A DNA stretch of 35,771 bases from a virus, in IMG/VR virus record IMGVR_UViG_3300046006_005879, positions 1 to 35,771 of that record. The stretch is one strand, 5' to 3'. The first letter of the stretch is position 1; each line of letters opens with the position of its first letter. This document shows positions 29,852-35,771 of the stretch, in pieces. The translations under genes and the position numbers were made by a program. Below the pieces are notes generated by a model. The model worked only from the letters and a program-made list of their open reading frames with translations. It ran no database searches and had not been told where the DNA came from.

Positions 29852-30127
29852 TTAATCTACCAGACAAAGCTTTTTGAGCTGATACTGCACCTGCCTCTTG
29901 TCCAAATCCATCTTGATGGCAATCTGTCCAAGTGACAGCTTGTCCCTCCAATGTGTGACCATTTCCTCCACCATTTCATTGGTGAATTCAATGTGCCTGT
30001 TAGCCAGTTTTTGCCTCCAAATCCGTTTGCTGACACTCGCTTCCTCTATTCCGATTATCCGGGCTATTTCCTTCAATCGGACTCCTTTGAGGTAAAGAGT
30101 TTTAAACAATTCATTGTCTTTTTTCAT
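29852..30127 (-). CDS. Small double helix-turn-helix protein
   Basis: A 91-aa basic protein from ATG 30127 (an upstream in-frame ATG at 30154 would enlarge the overlap with the lipoprotein gene). HTHs: VRLKEIARIIGIEEASVSKR and LSLGQIAIKMDLDKRQVQYQ. It could regulate early genes or act at the origin. Similar in plan to the protein at 21483-21791. Confidence 0.7.
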   Translation of the reverse strand: MKKDNELFKTLYLKGVRLKEIARIIGIEEASVSKRIWRQKLANRHIEFTNEMVEEMVTHWRDKLSLGQIAIKMDLDKRQVQYQLKKLCLVD

Positions 30128-30341
30128 ACTTCTCCGGATCTGGGTATTTGTCACCTCTCACATAGCTATGTCCAGGACAGTGAAACCAGTTGAAAGCTGA
30201 ATCACTCCTATGCTCTGAGACCACTTCGAAAGCCACAAAGACCTCATCTCCATCCGTGGAGATTACCACACCATCTGCACTGGTCACCGGCATTTGAACT
30301 TTGCAGGAGACCAAAATCAAAACAAGCAGGATCGCTCTCAT
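30111..30341 (-). CDS. Small lipoprotein (76 aa)
   Basis: MRAILLVLILVSC gives a lipoprotein signal with lipobox LVSC (Cys13). The mature part is about 64 residues, acidic and basic mixed. ATG overlaps the stop of the upstream lipoprotein gene. Two lipoproteins in a row within early genes may be superinfection-exclusion proteins or an unrecognised pair. Confidence 0.7.
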   Translation of the reverse strand: MRAILLVLILVSCKVQMPVTSADGVVISTDGDEVFVAFEVVSEHRSDSAFNWFHCPGHSYVRGDKYPDPEKYEKRQ

Positions 30342-30631
30342 TGTATTTTGGATTTAATCGATTCTACTTTCTTCAGAATTTTATCTTCTTCTTTTTTCTT
30401 TTCCTTTGCCCAAATTGAGTTTGCAACTTCCACCTCTGCCTGGATCACTCGAACGTCTTTTGATTTTTTACCAAATACCTTTTGCCAGGCGGTCAATTGA
30501 GACCGTTCCCAGAAAGCATATTCTCTTGGTTCCTGATACTTCGCTGTTCTCGCAGCCGGTGAAATCGAGCCACACGAAGAAGTGGCTGTGATCATCAAAA
30601 TGATCAAAAATGTGCTAAATAGATTTTTCAT
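30338..30631 (-). CDS. Small lipoprotein (97 aa)
   Basis: Signal MKNLFSTFLIILMITATSSC with lipobox ending at Cys20. The mature chain is helical and rich in K and E (KEKKKEEDKILKKVESIKSK), a possible coiled coil. It overlaps the NinG-like gene by 17 nt and the second lipoprotein by 4 nt. Confidence 0.7.
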   Translation of the reverse strand: MKNLFSTFLIILMITATSSCGSISPAARTAKYQEPREYAFWERSQLTAWQKVFGKKSKDVRVIQAEVEVANSIWAKEKKKEEDKILKKVESIKSKIQ

Positions 30632-31043
30632 GTGTTTTGTGTTTGTTTTTGTACCTGATGATAATTTCGATTAATGCGTAGCGATCCCACTGGAAGCCTC
30701 GCATCTGTGACTTGATTTCGAGTGCCTTCACGGCCTCCGCTCCTATCTTGCGCTCCAATCCCTTTGCATACCCGAGCAAATGCCCTGATAGATGCGTATT
30801 GCAAGCCGAGCATTGCCCGTGGACGTTTCGCTCGTCAAACCTCACAGCTCCGTGGTGTCCTGCACTCAGGTAGTGGCCAGCGTGCATCATTTCGCGGTGC
30901 TTGGTATGGTTGCAAGAAATGCAGGTGAAGTAATCCCCGTTCAGATCTCTTGCCCGGATGAAAGCATTGAAGTGCTTCCCAGCCAGCTTGATCAGCTCTT
31001 GGATTGTTTTCTTCTGGTAGCGTTTTAGGTCTGCTGAAGTCAT
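30615..31043 (-). CDS. NinG/Rap-like recombination nuclease
   Basis: A 142-aa protein with zinc pairs CISC and CSAC, the motif MMHAGHYLSAGHHGAVRF and SGHLLGYAKGLERKIGAE, the pattern of lambda NinG (Rap), a Holliday-junction/structure-specific endonuclease. Starts TGATG-coupled to the upstream gene. Confidence 0.88.
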   Translation of the reverse strand: MTSADLKRYQKKTIQELIKLAGKHFNAFIRARDLNGDYFTCISCNHTKHREMMHAGHYLSAGHHGAVRFDERNVHGQCSACNTHLSGHLLGYAKGLERKIGAEAVKALEIKSQMRGFQWDRYALIEIIIRYKNKHKTHEKSI

Positions 31044-31261
31044 CAGTCAAGTCTTCTTGCTTCTGTAATAAATCCAGATCCAAGACCATCCCCTCCAATC
31101 GCTTTCAGAAAGTCTACTTCCACTTTTGCTGATGCCACAATCACGGAGGCCAAGTCTGCCACTGCTTTGGCACGTTCTATGTCCAATGGGTCTTCCGTAT
31201 CGAGTAGCCCTTCAAGAGCTGCGAAAAGGTGATTTCTAAGGTCCTCTATTTTATTTTTCAT
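31043..31261 (-). CDS. Conserved small phage protein (72 aa)
   Basis: DLRNHLFAALEGLLDTEDPL then AKAVADLASVIVASAKVEVD: a helical protein that I recognise as common in Bacteroidota phages but without known function. It overlaps neighbours by 11 and 1 nt. Confidence 0.72.
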   Translation of the reverse strand: MKNKIEDLRNHLFAALEGLLDTEDPLDIERAKAVADLASVIVASAKVEVDFLKAIGGDGLGSGFITEARRLD

Positions 31262-31859
31262 TTATTTTTCGTTTGAGTTTTGCTAATACTTTGATTGTTC
31301 TTGTTAGTTCCGGTGGAAAGCGATAAATCGAATTCTGAAGCATGTTTTCACCCCTGCTAATCAGTTTCCAGTTTTCTGGCACTGTATTCTTGATGTTTCC
31401 ATCAATACACTTCAGGCAATGACCTGCTTGAATAGGTCCGTTTACTTTCTCCCACTCGTTTTTGTGCTTCAGCACGTATTTACCCTTTCTGATTCTGATC
31501 ATGATGTAGCCATCTTTGGTGATTCGCTCATGCCCGTCGTACTGGGTATTTTTGGGTAGGCTTCCTTTCTGAAACATCGTCTGCTTGATCTTCTCATAGG
31601 TTTCAGCAGATACCTTTTGCCCCTTGTTATAGCCACCCTTCAACCGGGTACCAGCACCGACCACTTGTAGCCTGTCACCCTGAATTTTTAATTCCTTTTG
31701 GAAGAAAGCTGCTGATTTATTCAATCCAAGTGCAGCCGCTTTGTTGTACACCTGACTCACTGTTCTTCCCAGTGAGATCGCGATGTCACCCGAATAGGAA
31801 TCAGGATAAACAAGCCTCATATAGGCCACTTCCTCATCAGTCCAAAATTTCTTTTTCAT
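31251..31859 (-). CDS. HNH-fold protein with N-terminal HTH, catalytic site altered
   Basis: A 202-aa protein. N-terminal TWTDEE-like domain (FWTDEEVAYMRLVYPDS) with HTH; middle linker; then an HNH_3-like segment KHKNEWEKVNGPIQAG HCLK CIDGN. The position usually holding a second His before IDGN is Cys here, so metal binding or cleavage may be lost or changed. Resembles phage homing-type HNH proteins, but could be a DNA-binding relic. Confidence 0.72.
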   Translation of the reverse strand: MKKKFWTDEEVAYMRLVYPDSYSGDIAISLGRTVSQVYNKAAALGLNKSAAFFQKELKIQGDRLQVVGAGTRLKGGYNKGQKVSAETYEKIKQTMFQKGSLPKNTQYDGHERITKDGYIMIRIRKGKYVLKHKNEWEKVNGPIQAGHCLKCIDGNIKNTVPENWKLISRGENMLQNSIYRFPPELTRTIKVLAKLKRKINEK

Positions 31860-32113
31860 GTGTGTTTATTCAGGATCTCAAGTATCTCTTCCTTTTTCTT
31901 GTCAAAGCTTCCTTCCGTCCTTGGGAGGATCAGAAGTACCTCTTCTTTGATTCCCTGCACCCAGCCGCACCCCTTCGAGTCTTTGAAGTAGTCGCACTTG
32001 CTCAGGATCTTGGTGATGGCCGCACTCTTCTCAGCAGTCATGGCTTTCTTGATCCTGTATGCAGTATCTCTGCCTCTGGCAAAAGATCGAAGTGTCGATG
32101 CGATCGGGTTCAT
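31856..32113 (-). CDS. Hypothetical protein (85 aa)
   Basis: MNPIASTLRSFARGRDTAYR: a basic helical N-terminus; middle C-DYF-C pair (KCDYFKDSKGCGW). ATGA overlap with the downstream gene. No family recognised. Confidence 0.65.
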   Translation of the reverse strand: MNPIASTLRSFARGRDTAYRIKKAMTAEKSAAITKILSKCDYFKDSKGCGWVQGIKEEVLLILPRTEGSFDKKKEEILEILNKHT

Positions 32114-32114
32114 G

Positions 32115-32270
32115 TTAGGTCAGCTTGATTTGTTTCCTAACCTTGTTAGAAAAACTAACCCAATACCCCAAAAATAAAGCGGTCAGCGTGGTTCTTGCCT
32201 CCACTTCCTCAGCAATGTGCAAATAATGCACTTTCGTTCCGTCTCGTCTGATTGTTGATTTTAGGTTCAT
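32115..32270 (-). CDS. 51-aa hypothetical protein
   Basis: Open from ATG 32270 to TAA 32115, one base before the next start. MNLKSTIRRDGTKVHYLHI at the N-terminus; basic. It contains a GTTAG-AAAAA-CTAAC palindrome at 32145-32159, which then is coding. It overlaps the alternative frame at 32209-32349. Confidence 0.5.
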   Translation of the reverse strand: MNLKSTIRRDGTKVHYLHIAEEVEARTTLTALFLGYWVSFSNKVRKQIKLT

Positions 32271-32349
32271 TTGTTTGTTGGATTTTGGTTAAAAATTCAA
32301 TTTCTTGATTAAGTAATCTTTTGATCTGCCTGTTCCGTTTATTCGACAT
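32209..32349 (-). CDS. 46-aa possible protein, overlapping frame
   Basis: ATG 32349 lies in the last 11 bases of the upstream gene; MSNKRNRQIKRLLNQEIEF is plausible for a small basic phage protein. It overlaps the 51-aa frame by about 60 bases. One of the two may be spurious. Confidence 0.3.
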   Translation of the reverse strand: MSNKRNRQIKRLLNQEIEFLTKIQQTNEPKINNQTRRNESALFAHC

Positions 32350-32548
32350 CTGATTTCACAAGTGAGATCCCTTTCTCTTTCGCAGTTACTTTCAATTTAC
32401 CAATCAATTGGTCCACCTTCATTTCACACAGCTTTGATTTTGCCAGCAGAAGTTTACTCTTCGTTTTCGATTTGTAAAAGTCCTTTTGGTGCTGTCTCAT
32501 TTCCTCCACTTCCAGGAAGAACTCTACCCAAGGATTCAGACCAGCCAT
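32339..32548 (-). CDS. Hypothetical protein (69 aa)
   Basis: A lysine-rich helical protein (LLLAKSKLCEMKVDQLIGKL). Overlaps the 43-aa membrane gene by 13 nt. No family recognised. Confidence 0.62.
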   Translation of the reverse strand: MAGLNPWVEFFLEVEEMRQHQKDFYKSKTKSKLLLAKSKLCEMKVDQLIGKLKVTAKEKGISLVKSDVE

Positions 32549-32667
32549 CTGAGAGCCATGCTTGCCAGATAGAGGATAGTTGCAGTGCCTACCATCGATA
32601 ACACCACCATCACTGCCAGCACCGCCACGATTGGCTTGTGAGATTCATCCGTTTTTTGATTTTCCAT
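32536..32667 (-). CDS. 43-aa single-pass membrane peptide
   Basis: ATG 32667 to TGA 32536. Polar N-terminus MENQKTDESHKP, then a continuous hydrophobic helix VAVLAVMVVLSMVGTATILY. It overlaps its neighbours by 23 and 13 nt, typical of packed early phage genes. Confidence 0.6.
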   Translation of the reverse strand: MENQKTDESHKPIVAVLAVMVVLSMVGTATILYLASMALRWLV

Positions 32668-32899
32668 TATTATGTTTAAATAAAGATTTGATTTGACCTA
32701 AGTTTCTTTGTTCCCACTTATCCAGATTCTCATTGATCTGTCTGTTTGATTTGGTGGTCAGGTGGTAGAGTCCGCACTTGTGGCATTGATACCCTCTGAA
32801 CACCTTCCCGGACTCAGCCGTAAGTTCATCCGATCTGATCGTGGCGCGTTGCAAAGTCTTGAAGACCCGCTTTCCGCATAGGTGATGTTTGACAGCCAT
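32645..32899 (-). CDS. Small zinc-ribbon protein
   Basis: An 84-aa basic protein with a CxxC (CHKC at about 39-42) and a lone upstream C8 within HLCGKRVF; possible zinc site with H45. Probable nucleic-acid binding. No named family. Confidence 0.65.
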   Translation of the reverse strand: MAVKHHLCGKRVFKTLQRATIRSDELTAESGKVFRGYQCHKCGLYHLTTKSNRQINENLDKWEQRNLGQIKSLFKHNNGKSKNG

Positions 32900-32906
32900 C
32901 TTGGAT

Positions 32907-33344
32907 TTAAGATTGAGGATTTATGATTTCAGATTTGGTCAATCCTACCAATTCCGGGTTATCGTGGATGTTTCCTTTAATTAAACCTATGTCATTCTCA
33001 AATTCTGCTTGATATAAATCTAAAAATGGAAATTGTACTGTATAATTTCCATATCCAGCTAAATAAACTATATCCCCCTCAAATATCTTCTTTCCGTTCT
33101 TGTCTAATAGTCCTGTGAATTGGCCTACTGTTTCTGGGTCTACATTAATAAAACCTCCTAATGCAACTTCATCTTCTAAAATCGGATTGCCTTTTTTATA
33201 TTGTCCTCCAAAATCTCTAGTACCAAAGAAGCATCTAGGCATAATCATTGAGTTTTTAGGATTGTCAAAAAAGAATGCAATCATTCCTTCAACCCATTGA
33301 CCGTTATCAGTCCGCTTTCCTCTAAATAATATTTCTCTTTTCAT
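32907..33344 (-). CDS. YopX family protein
   Basis: A 145-aa protein with the family signature: RGKRTDNGQWVEGMI, DPETVGQFTGLLDKNGKKIF, FEGDIV, and GNIHDNPELVG. YopX proteins are frequent in phages of Firmicutes and Bacteroidota; the biochemical role is unknown. Confidence 0.9.
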   Translation of the reverse strand: MKREILFRGKRTDNGQWVEGMIAFFFDNPKNSMIMPRCFFGTRDFGGQYKKGNPILEDEVALGGFINVDPETVGQFTGLLDKNGKKIFEGDIVYLAGYGNYTVQFPFLDLYQAEFENDIGLIKGNIHDNPELVGLTKSEIINPQS

Positions 33345-33345
33345 C

Positions 33346-33609
33346 TCAAAGACGATTATACTTCTTCACCTCACTCACCTTGGCGGCAAGCTTTCCTTTG
33401 GTGCCGATCTTCTGGCCATACTTATTATTCCTGATCTGCTCCCGTATCCGGTAAGCACTCATCACCGGTAGTTTCTCCGCTAGCTGCTCAGGTGTCATCA
33501 CCGGATCTTCGTCCGACTTCATGAGGCATTGCTTCAGTAGAGGTGCAAGAGCTGCCGCGAGTTCGGGCAGGTTCTTACTGTCAATTATGATGAATCGGTC
33601 TCCGTGCAT
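33346..33609 (-). CDS. Small DNA-binding-like protein, possible excisionase
   Basis: An 87-aa basic protein. MTPEQLAEKLPVMSAYRIRE resembles the winged-helix/HTH start of excisionase-like proteins, with a basic tail GTKGKLAAKVSEVKKY. It lies about 1 kb from the integrase in the first early genes, a fitting place for a recombination directionality factor. Tentative. Confidence 0.6.
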   Translation of the reverse strand: MHGDRFIIIDSKNLPELAAALAPLLKQCLMKSDEDPVMTPEQLAEKLPVMSAYRIREQIRNNKYGQKIGTKGKLAAKVSEVKKYNRL

Positions 33610-33895
33610 AGAGGATGATTTTAGAGCGTTCGCTGATTGAGTTGGATTTGATTTGACCTTCCTGATCGATGTAGATCACGGTAAAAGGATTGAGGCTCTG
33701 ATGATCCTCCATTTCGTGCATGTTGGTGCCGAGTGCTTTGGCCACTTGCCTCACTACCTCCACTGCCGAGCAGGTGATCTGAATGAATACTGACTCCGCT
33801 ATTTCTTTGATATGGTTAATCAAATCGACAATCTCTTGGAAAGTTTGCGGGCAATGGTGACAAACATTGTTTGAATTTCTAACGCTATTGGGCAT
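33581..33895 (-). CDS. Hypothetical protein (104 aa)
   Basis: VCHHCPQTFQEIVDLINHIK includes a CxxC; the rest is mixed alpha/beta. Starts 2 nt after the RHH gene and overlaps the following gene by 29 nt. A copy of the AAACAATGTTT motif lies in its first codons. No family recognised. Confidence 0.65.
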   Translation of the reverse strand: MPNSVRNSNNVCHHCPQTFQEIVDLINHIKEIAESVFIQITCSAVEVVRQVAKALGTNMHEMEDHQSLNPFTVIYIDQEGQIKSNSISERSKIILYARRPIHHN

Positions 33896-33897
33896 AA

Positions 33898-34068
33898 TTA
33901 TAGTTTAAGTGATTCCAAACCTTTGGTCAGAATCATGGTGTAAAATTCCGAATTGTTCATTCTGGTGTTGCCCGTATTGGCTTTTAACACGTGAATTGAG
34001 TCATAAAGATCCAAACTTACCTTGATGGGTAGGGTTTTTCCCGACTTGGGTGATTTAATTGCTTTCAT
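33898..34068 (-). CDS. 56-aa ribbon-helix-helix-like regulator at the switch
   Basis: ATG 34068 to TAA 33898. LPIKVSLDLYDSI looks like the beta-ribbon plus first helix of Arc/MetJ-type proteins, NNSEFYTMILTKGLESLKL the second helix; N-terminus basic (MKAIKSPKSGK). It is the first gene of the leftward early operon and divergent from the XRE repressor, the place of cro. It may bind the shared control region. Confidence 0.65.
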   Translation of the reverse strand: MKAIKSPKSGKTLPIKVSLDLYDSIHVLKANTGNTRMNNSEFYTMILTKGLESLKL

Positions 34069-34167
34069 TTGAAATATATTTTAATGAATTTTGAACTGTT
34101 AGTATTATAAGTACGTAAAGCTAACATATTAAACTTACAAAACACTAACGCACTAACAAAAAAAACC
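34069..34167. promoter_or_regulatory. Divergent control region of the genetic switch
   Basis: 99 bp between the RHH gene (minus) and repressor (plus). It contains GTTAG (34101-34105) and CTAAC (34121-34125) as an inverted pair, then direct CTAAC copies at 34145-34149 and 34154-34158. These are good candidates for operator sites. No full consensus promoter could be fixed. Confidence 0.6.
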
Positions 34168-34599
34168 ATGAATGAGAAAAGATTTTTTTCAGAAGCCTTA
34201 AAGGACTGGAGAAAAAACAAAGAGTTGACTCAAAAGGACGTTGCTGATAAGATAGGTCTAACCAGGACAATCATTTCATTCCTTGAGAATGGACTGCAAA
34301 AACCGCAACTCCATCACCTCAATTTATTAAAAGAGAAATTCAACGTGGACTTCTTTGATACCGTCTTGGATCTTCCCCAATCGGAGCAGAATCACTTTGG
34401 CCCTCCACGCGAATCCGATCTTTCCACAGCCACCTTTGTAGAGATGTACAACACTTTAAAGGAGGTTAAGAAAGATTTAATCCAAGTAAATAATTTACTT
34501 GACGAACTCTTTAAATCTTATGATGACACGCCATTTGAAGTGATCAAAGGCTTAAAAGTCATTCAAAAGGTAGTCGGTGATTCAATCAAGAAATTTTAA
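34168..34599 (+). CDS. Phage repressor, XRE/HTH type
   Basis: A 143-aa regulator. Residues about 8-62 are an XRE HTH (LKDWRKNKELTQKDVADKIG then RTIISFLENGLQKPQ). A linker precedes a helical C-terminal (about 90-140) likely for oligomerisation. No peptidase motif, so induction may depend on the antirepressor rather than RecA. Only this gene and the 10968-11428 pair are phage genes on plus. Its stop interlocks with the integrase stop. Confidence 0.88.
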   Translation: MNEKRFFSEALKDWRKNKELTQKDVADKIGLTRTIISFLENGLQKPQLHHLNLLKEKFNVDFFDTVLDLPQSEQNHFGPPRESDLSTATFVEMYNTLKEVKKDLIQVNNLLDELFKSYDDTPFEVIKGLKVIQKVVGDSIKKF

Positions 34600-35771
34600 C
34601 CCATGATCCTCATCATCTCATCATTTGCTTCTTCGTTTTCTATCCCGATGTAAAGCTCCGTCACGGCAATACTGGAATGTCCCAGGTACTTGCTCAGCAT
34701 CAGCAGCGATCCACCCATATCAAACCACCTTCGAGCAAAGGTCCTTCTAGCAGTGTGGCTTGAGATCATTTTGTAGATAGGCTTCATTTCAGCCTTCACT
34801 CTATTTCCAGAGTGTCGCACTTTTTGAAATGGCTGAGTCAGTCCCGCAAGTTCCCCCACATCTTTGATCATCCAGTTTTCAGTCTGTTGAGCCATCACAG
34901 GAAGCATGAAGCTATATTTTTTTGCAAGAGCCTCGGCTTTCGGGTTCAGCTGGATTGATTTGGGTTTCTTCCCCTTGATGTCCTGGTACTTCAGGAAGAC
35001 TTTGCCTCCACGGCTTGAGAAGTGTTGCGGTAAAAGTTGATTCAGTTCTCCCTCCCTCATCCCGGTATAGCATCGGAAAAGAAATCGATCCCGAACTTTG
35101 TCAAGCATTCCTTCGAGTTCGATCTGTTCGATCTGCGAAAGCTGAAGATCCCAATCCAAGTAGAAAGGATTGTACCTGCGTTCCTTGATTTTGAAGTCAG
35201 TGTATTCGACATGAATCGTGAGACCTATCCTTCTGGCAAAATTAGCCACCGCCCGGATCTCCCGCATCTTCCTCACAATCGTATTGTGCAGCAACTCTTC
35301 GTCAATCAGATAGTCTGTGAGGTCCTGATAGAATTGCGTATTGAGCGCGTCAAACTTCATCAAAGGATAATTATCTTTGAAGAGTTGGCCAAGACTCTTG
35401 AAGTTCTTCAGGTGCGATTGCTCCTTGGTGTTTTTCATCCGGTCCCGGTACAGCTCCACCACCTCCCAGATAAATATAGGATCATTGCTTTCTACCTTCT
35501 GATTTGGGTTGCAGACCTGCTTGACAAAAGCCTCCAAGAATACCCGGTCAGGCATCACCCCCTCCACCTTCGCTTTCACTTTGATTCGTTCTTCCTCGCG
35601 TTCGATTTTATCGAGCTTGCTGTTTTTCTCCCATGCAAAATCCTCTACTTTAGAGACGCGCTGCTCCTTAGGCACCCAGTGAGAAGTTGTGATTCCGGTG
35701 GAAATTTTAAACCGTTTGCCAAGTGCAGACACCTGCCAGATAATTGAATTTCGAGAGAGCGAGAAGGACAT
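34596..35771 (-). CDS. int: Phage integrase (tyrosine recombinase)
   Basis: A 391-aa integrase typical of Bacteroidota: N-terminal arm-binding domain (WQVSALGKRFKISTGITTSH), SAM-like core-binding domain (about 90-200) and catalytic domain with CYTGMREGELNQL (Arg), SSHTARRTFARRWF (His, Arg), and YLGHSSIAVTELYIG (His, Tyr). It recombines the phage with tRNA-Leu. The start lies at the last base of the window; a few upstream residues cannot be ruled out. Confidence 0.93.
   Translation of the reverse strand: MSFSLSRNSIIWQVSALGKRFKISTGITTSHWVPKEQRVSKVEDFAWEKNSKLDKIEREEERIKVKAKVEGVMPDRVFLEAFVKQVCNPNQKVESNDPIFIWEVVELYRDRMKNTKEQSHLKNFKSLGQLFKDNYPLMKFDALNTQFYQDLTDYLIDEELLHNTIVRKMREIRAVANFARRIGLTIHVEYTDFKIKERRYNPFYLDWDLQLSQIEQIELEGMLDKVRDRFLFRCYTGMREGELNQLLPQHFSSRGGKVFLKYQDIKGKKPKSIQLNPKAEALAKKYSFMLPVMAQQTENWMIKDVGELAGLTQPFQKVRHSGNRVKAEMKPIYKMISSHTARRTFARRWFDMGGSLLMLSKYLGHSSIAVTELYIGIENEEANDEMMRIMG

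Noticed and set aside
32145-32159. GTTAG-AAAAA-CTAAC palindrome as an operator
   Set aside because: It lies inside a probable coding frame in the middle of an operon, with no promoter element or gene start just downstream.
35037-35747. 236-aa plus-strand frame opposite the integrase
   Set aside because: Antisense shadow of a gene with a full catalytic motif set; composition is that of a reversed coding strand.

Overview
The window is an almost complete temperate siphophage (prophage) of a Bacteroidota host, probably of the Cytophagales/Cyclobacteriaceae type. The host call rests on three things: start codons lack Shine-Dalgarno sequences; one clear Bacteroidota-type promoter is present (TTTG, 20 nt, TACGTTTG); and the virion, YopX and replication proteins look like those of Bacteroidota phages. 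I cannot name the genus. The window opens with a host tRNA-Leu(CAG), the likely integration target, and closes at the start codon of a tyrosine integrase. One attachment junction is probably at the left; the other lies beyond base 35771.

Layout. Nearly everything is on the minus strand, so the phage reads from right to left. 33.9-35.8 kb: integrase and a lytic/lysogenic switch, with an XRE repressor on plus and a 56-aa ribbon-helix-helix-like regulator on minus. 29.1-33.9 kb: early genes (YopX, zinc-ribbon and membrane peptides, HNH and NinG-like proteins, two small lipoproteins, HTH proteins, a DnaD-like initiator). 28.2-29.1 kb: a Lar-like antirestriction gene and a small P-loop gene set between integron attC-like inverted repeats. 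26.0-28.2 kb: a second, XerC-like tyrosine recombinase translationally coupled to a DnaB helicase. 23.3-25.9 kb: HNH, small and large terminase. 20.5-23.3 kb: a cluster of small accessory genes (Rv2179c-like exonuclease, HTH, membrane proteins) separating terminase from portal. 11.5-20.3 kb: portal, prohead protease, capsid, head-tail connectors, tail tube, tail assembly chaperones with a -1 frameshift signal, and tape measure. 9.7-11.45 kb: an island of antirepressor, a structured leader RNA and a plus-strand membrane/lipoprotein pair, bounded by two terminators with the same stem. 2.6-9.7 kb: tail tip and fibre genes. 0.3-2.5 kb: holin, a 29-aa cationic peptide, GH19 endolysin and three accessory genes next to the attachment site.

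How it works together. The repressor and RHH regulator set the lysogeny decision, with the antirepressor as a likely inducer. DnaD-like and DnaB proteins start replication. Terminase, portal, protease and HK97-fold capsid build the head. The tail set indicates a long non-contractile tail of roughly 100 nm, from a 697-aa tape measure at about 1.5 Angstrom per residue. A 16-nt motif, CTAACATTGTTAACAC and close variants, stands just upstream of the first gene of four late blocks (HNH/terminase, portal, tail tip, holin) and is a candidate phage late promoter.

Several genes shorter than 60 codons are described here. Most are supported by ATGA overlaps or 1-3 nt spacing with neighbours.
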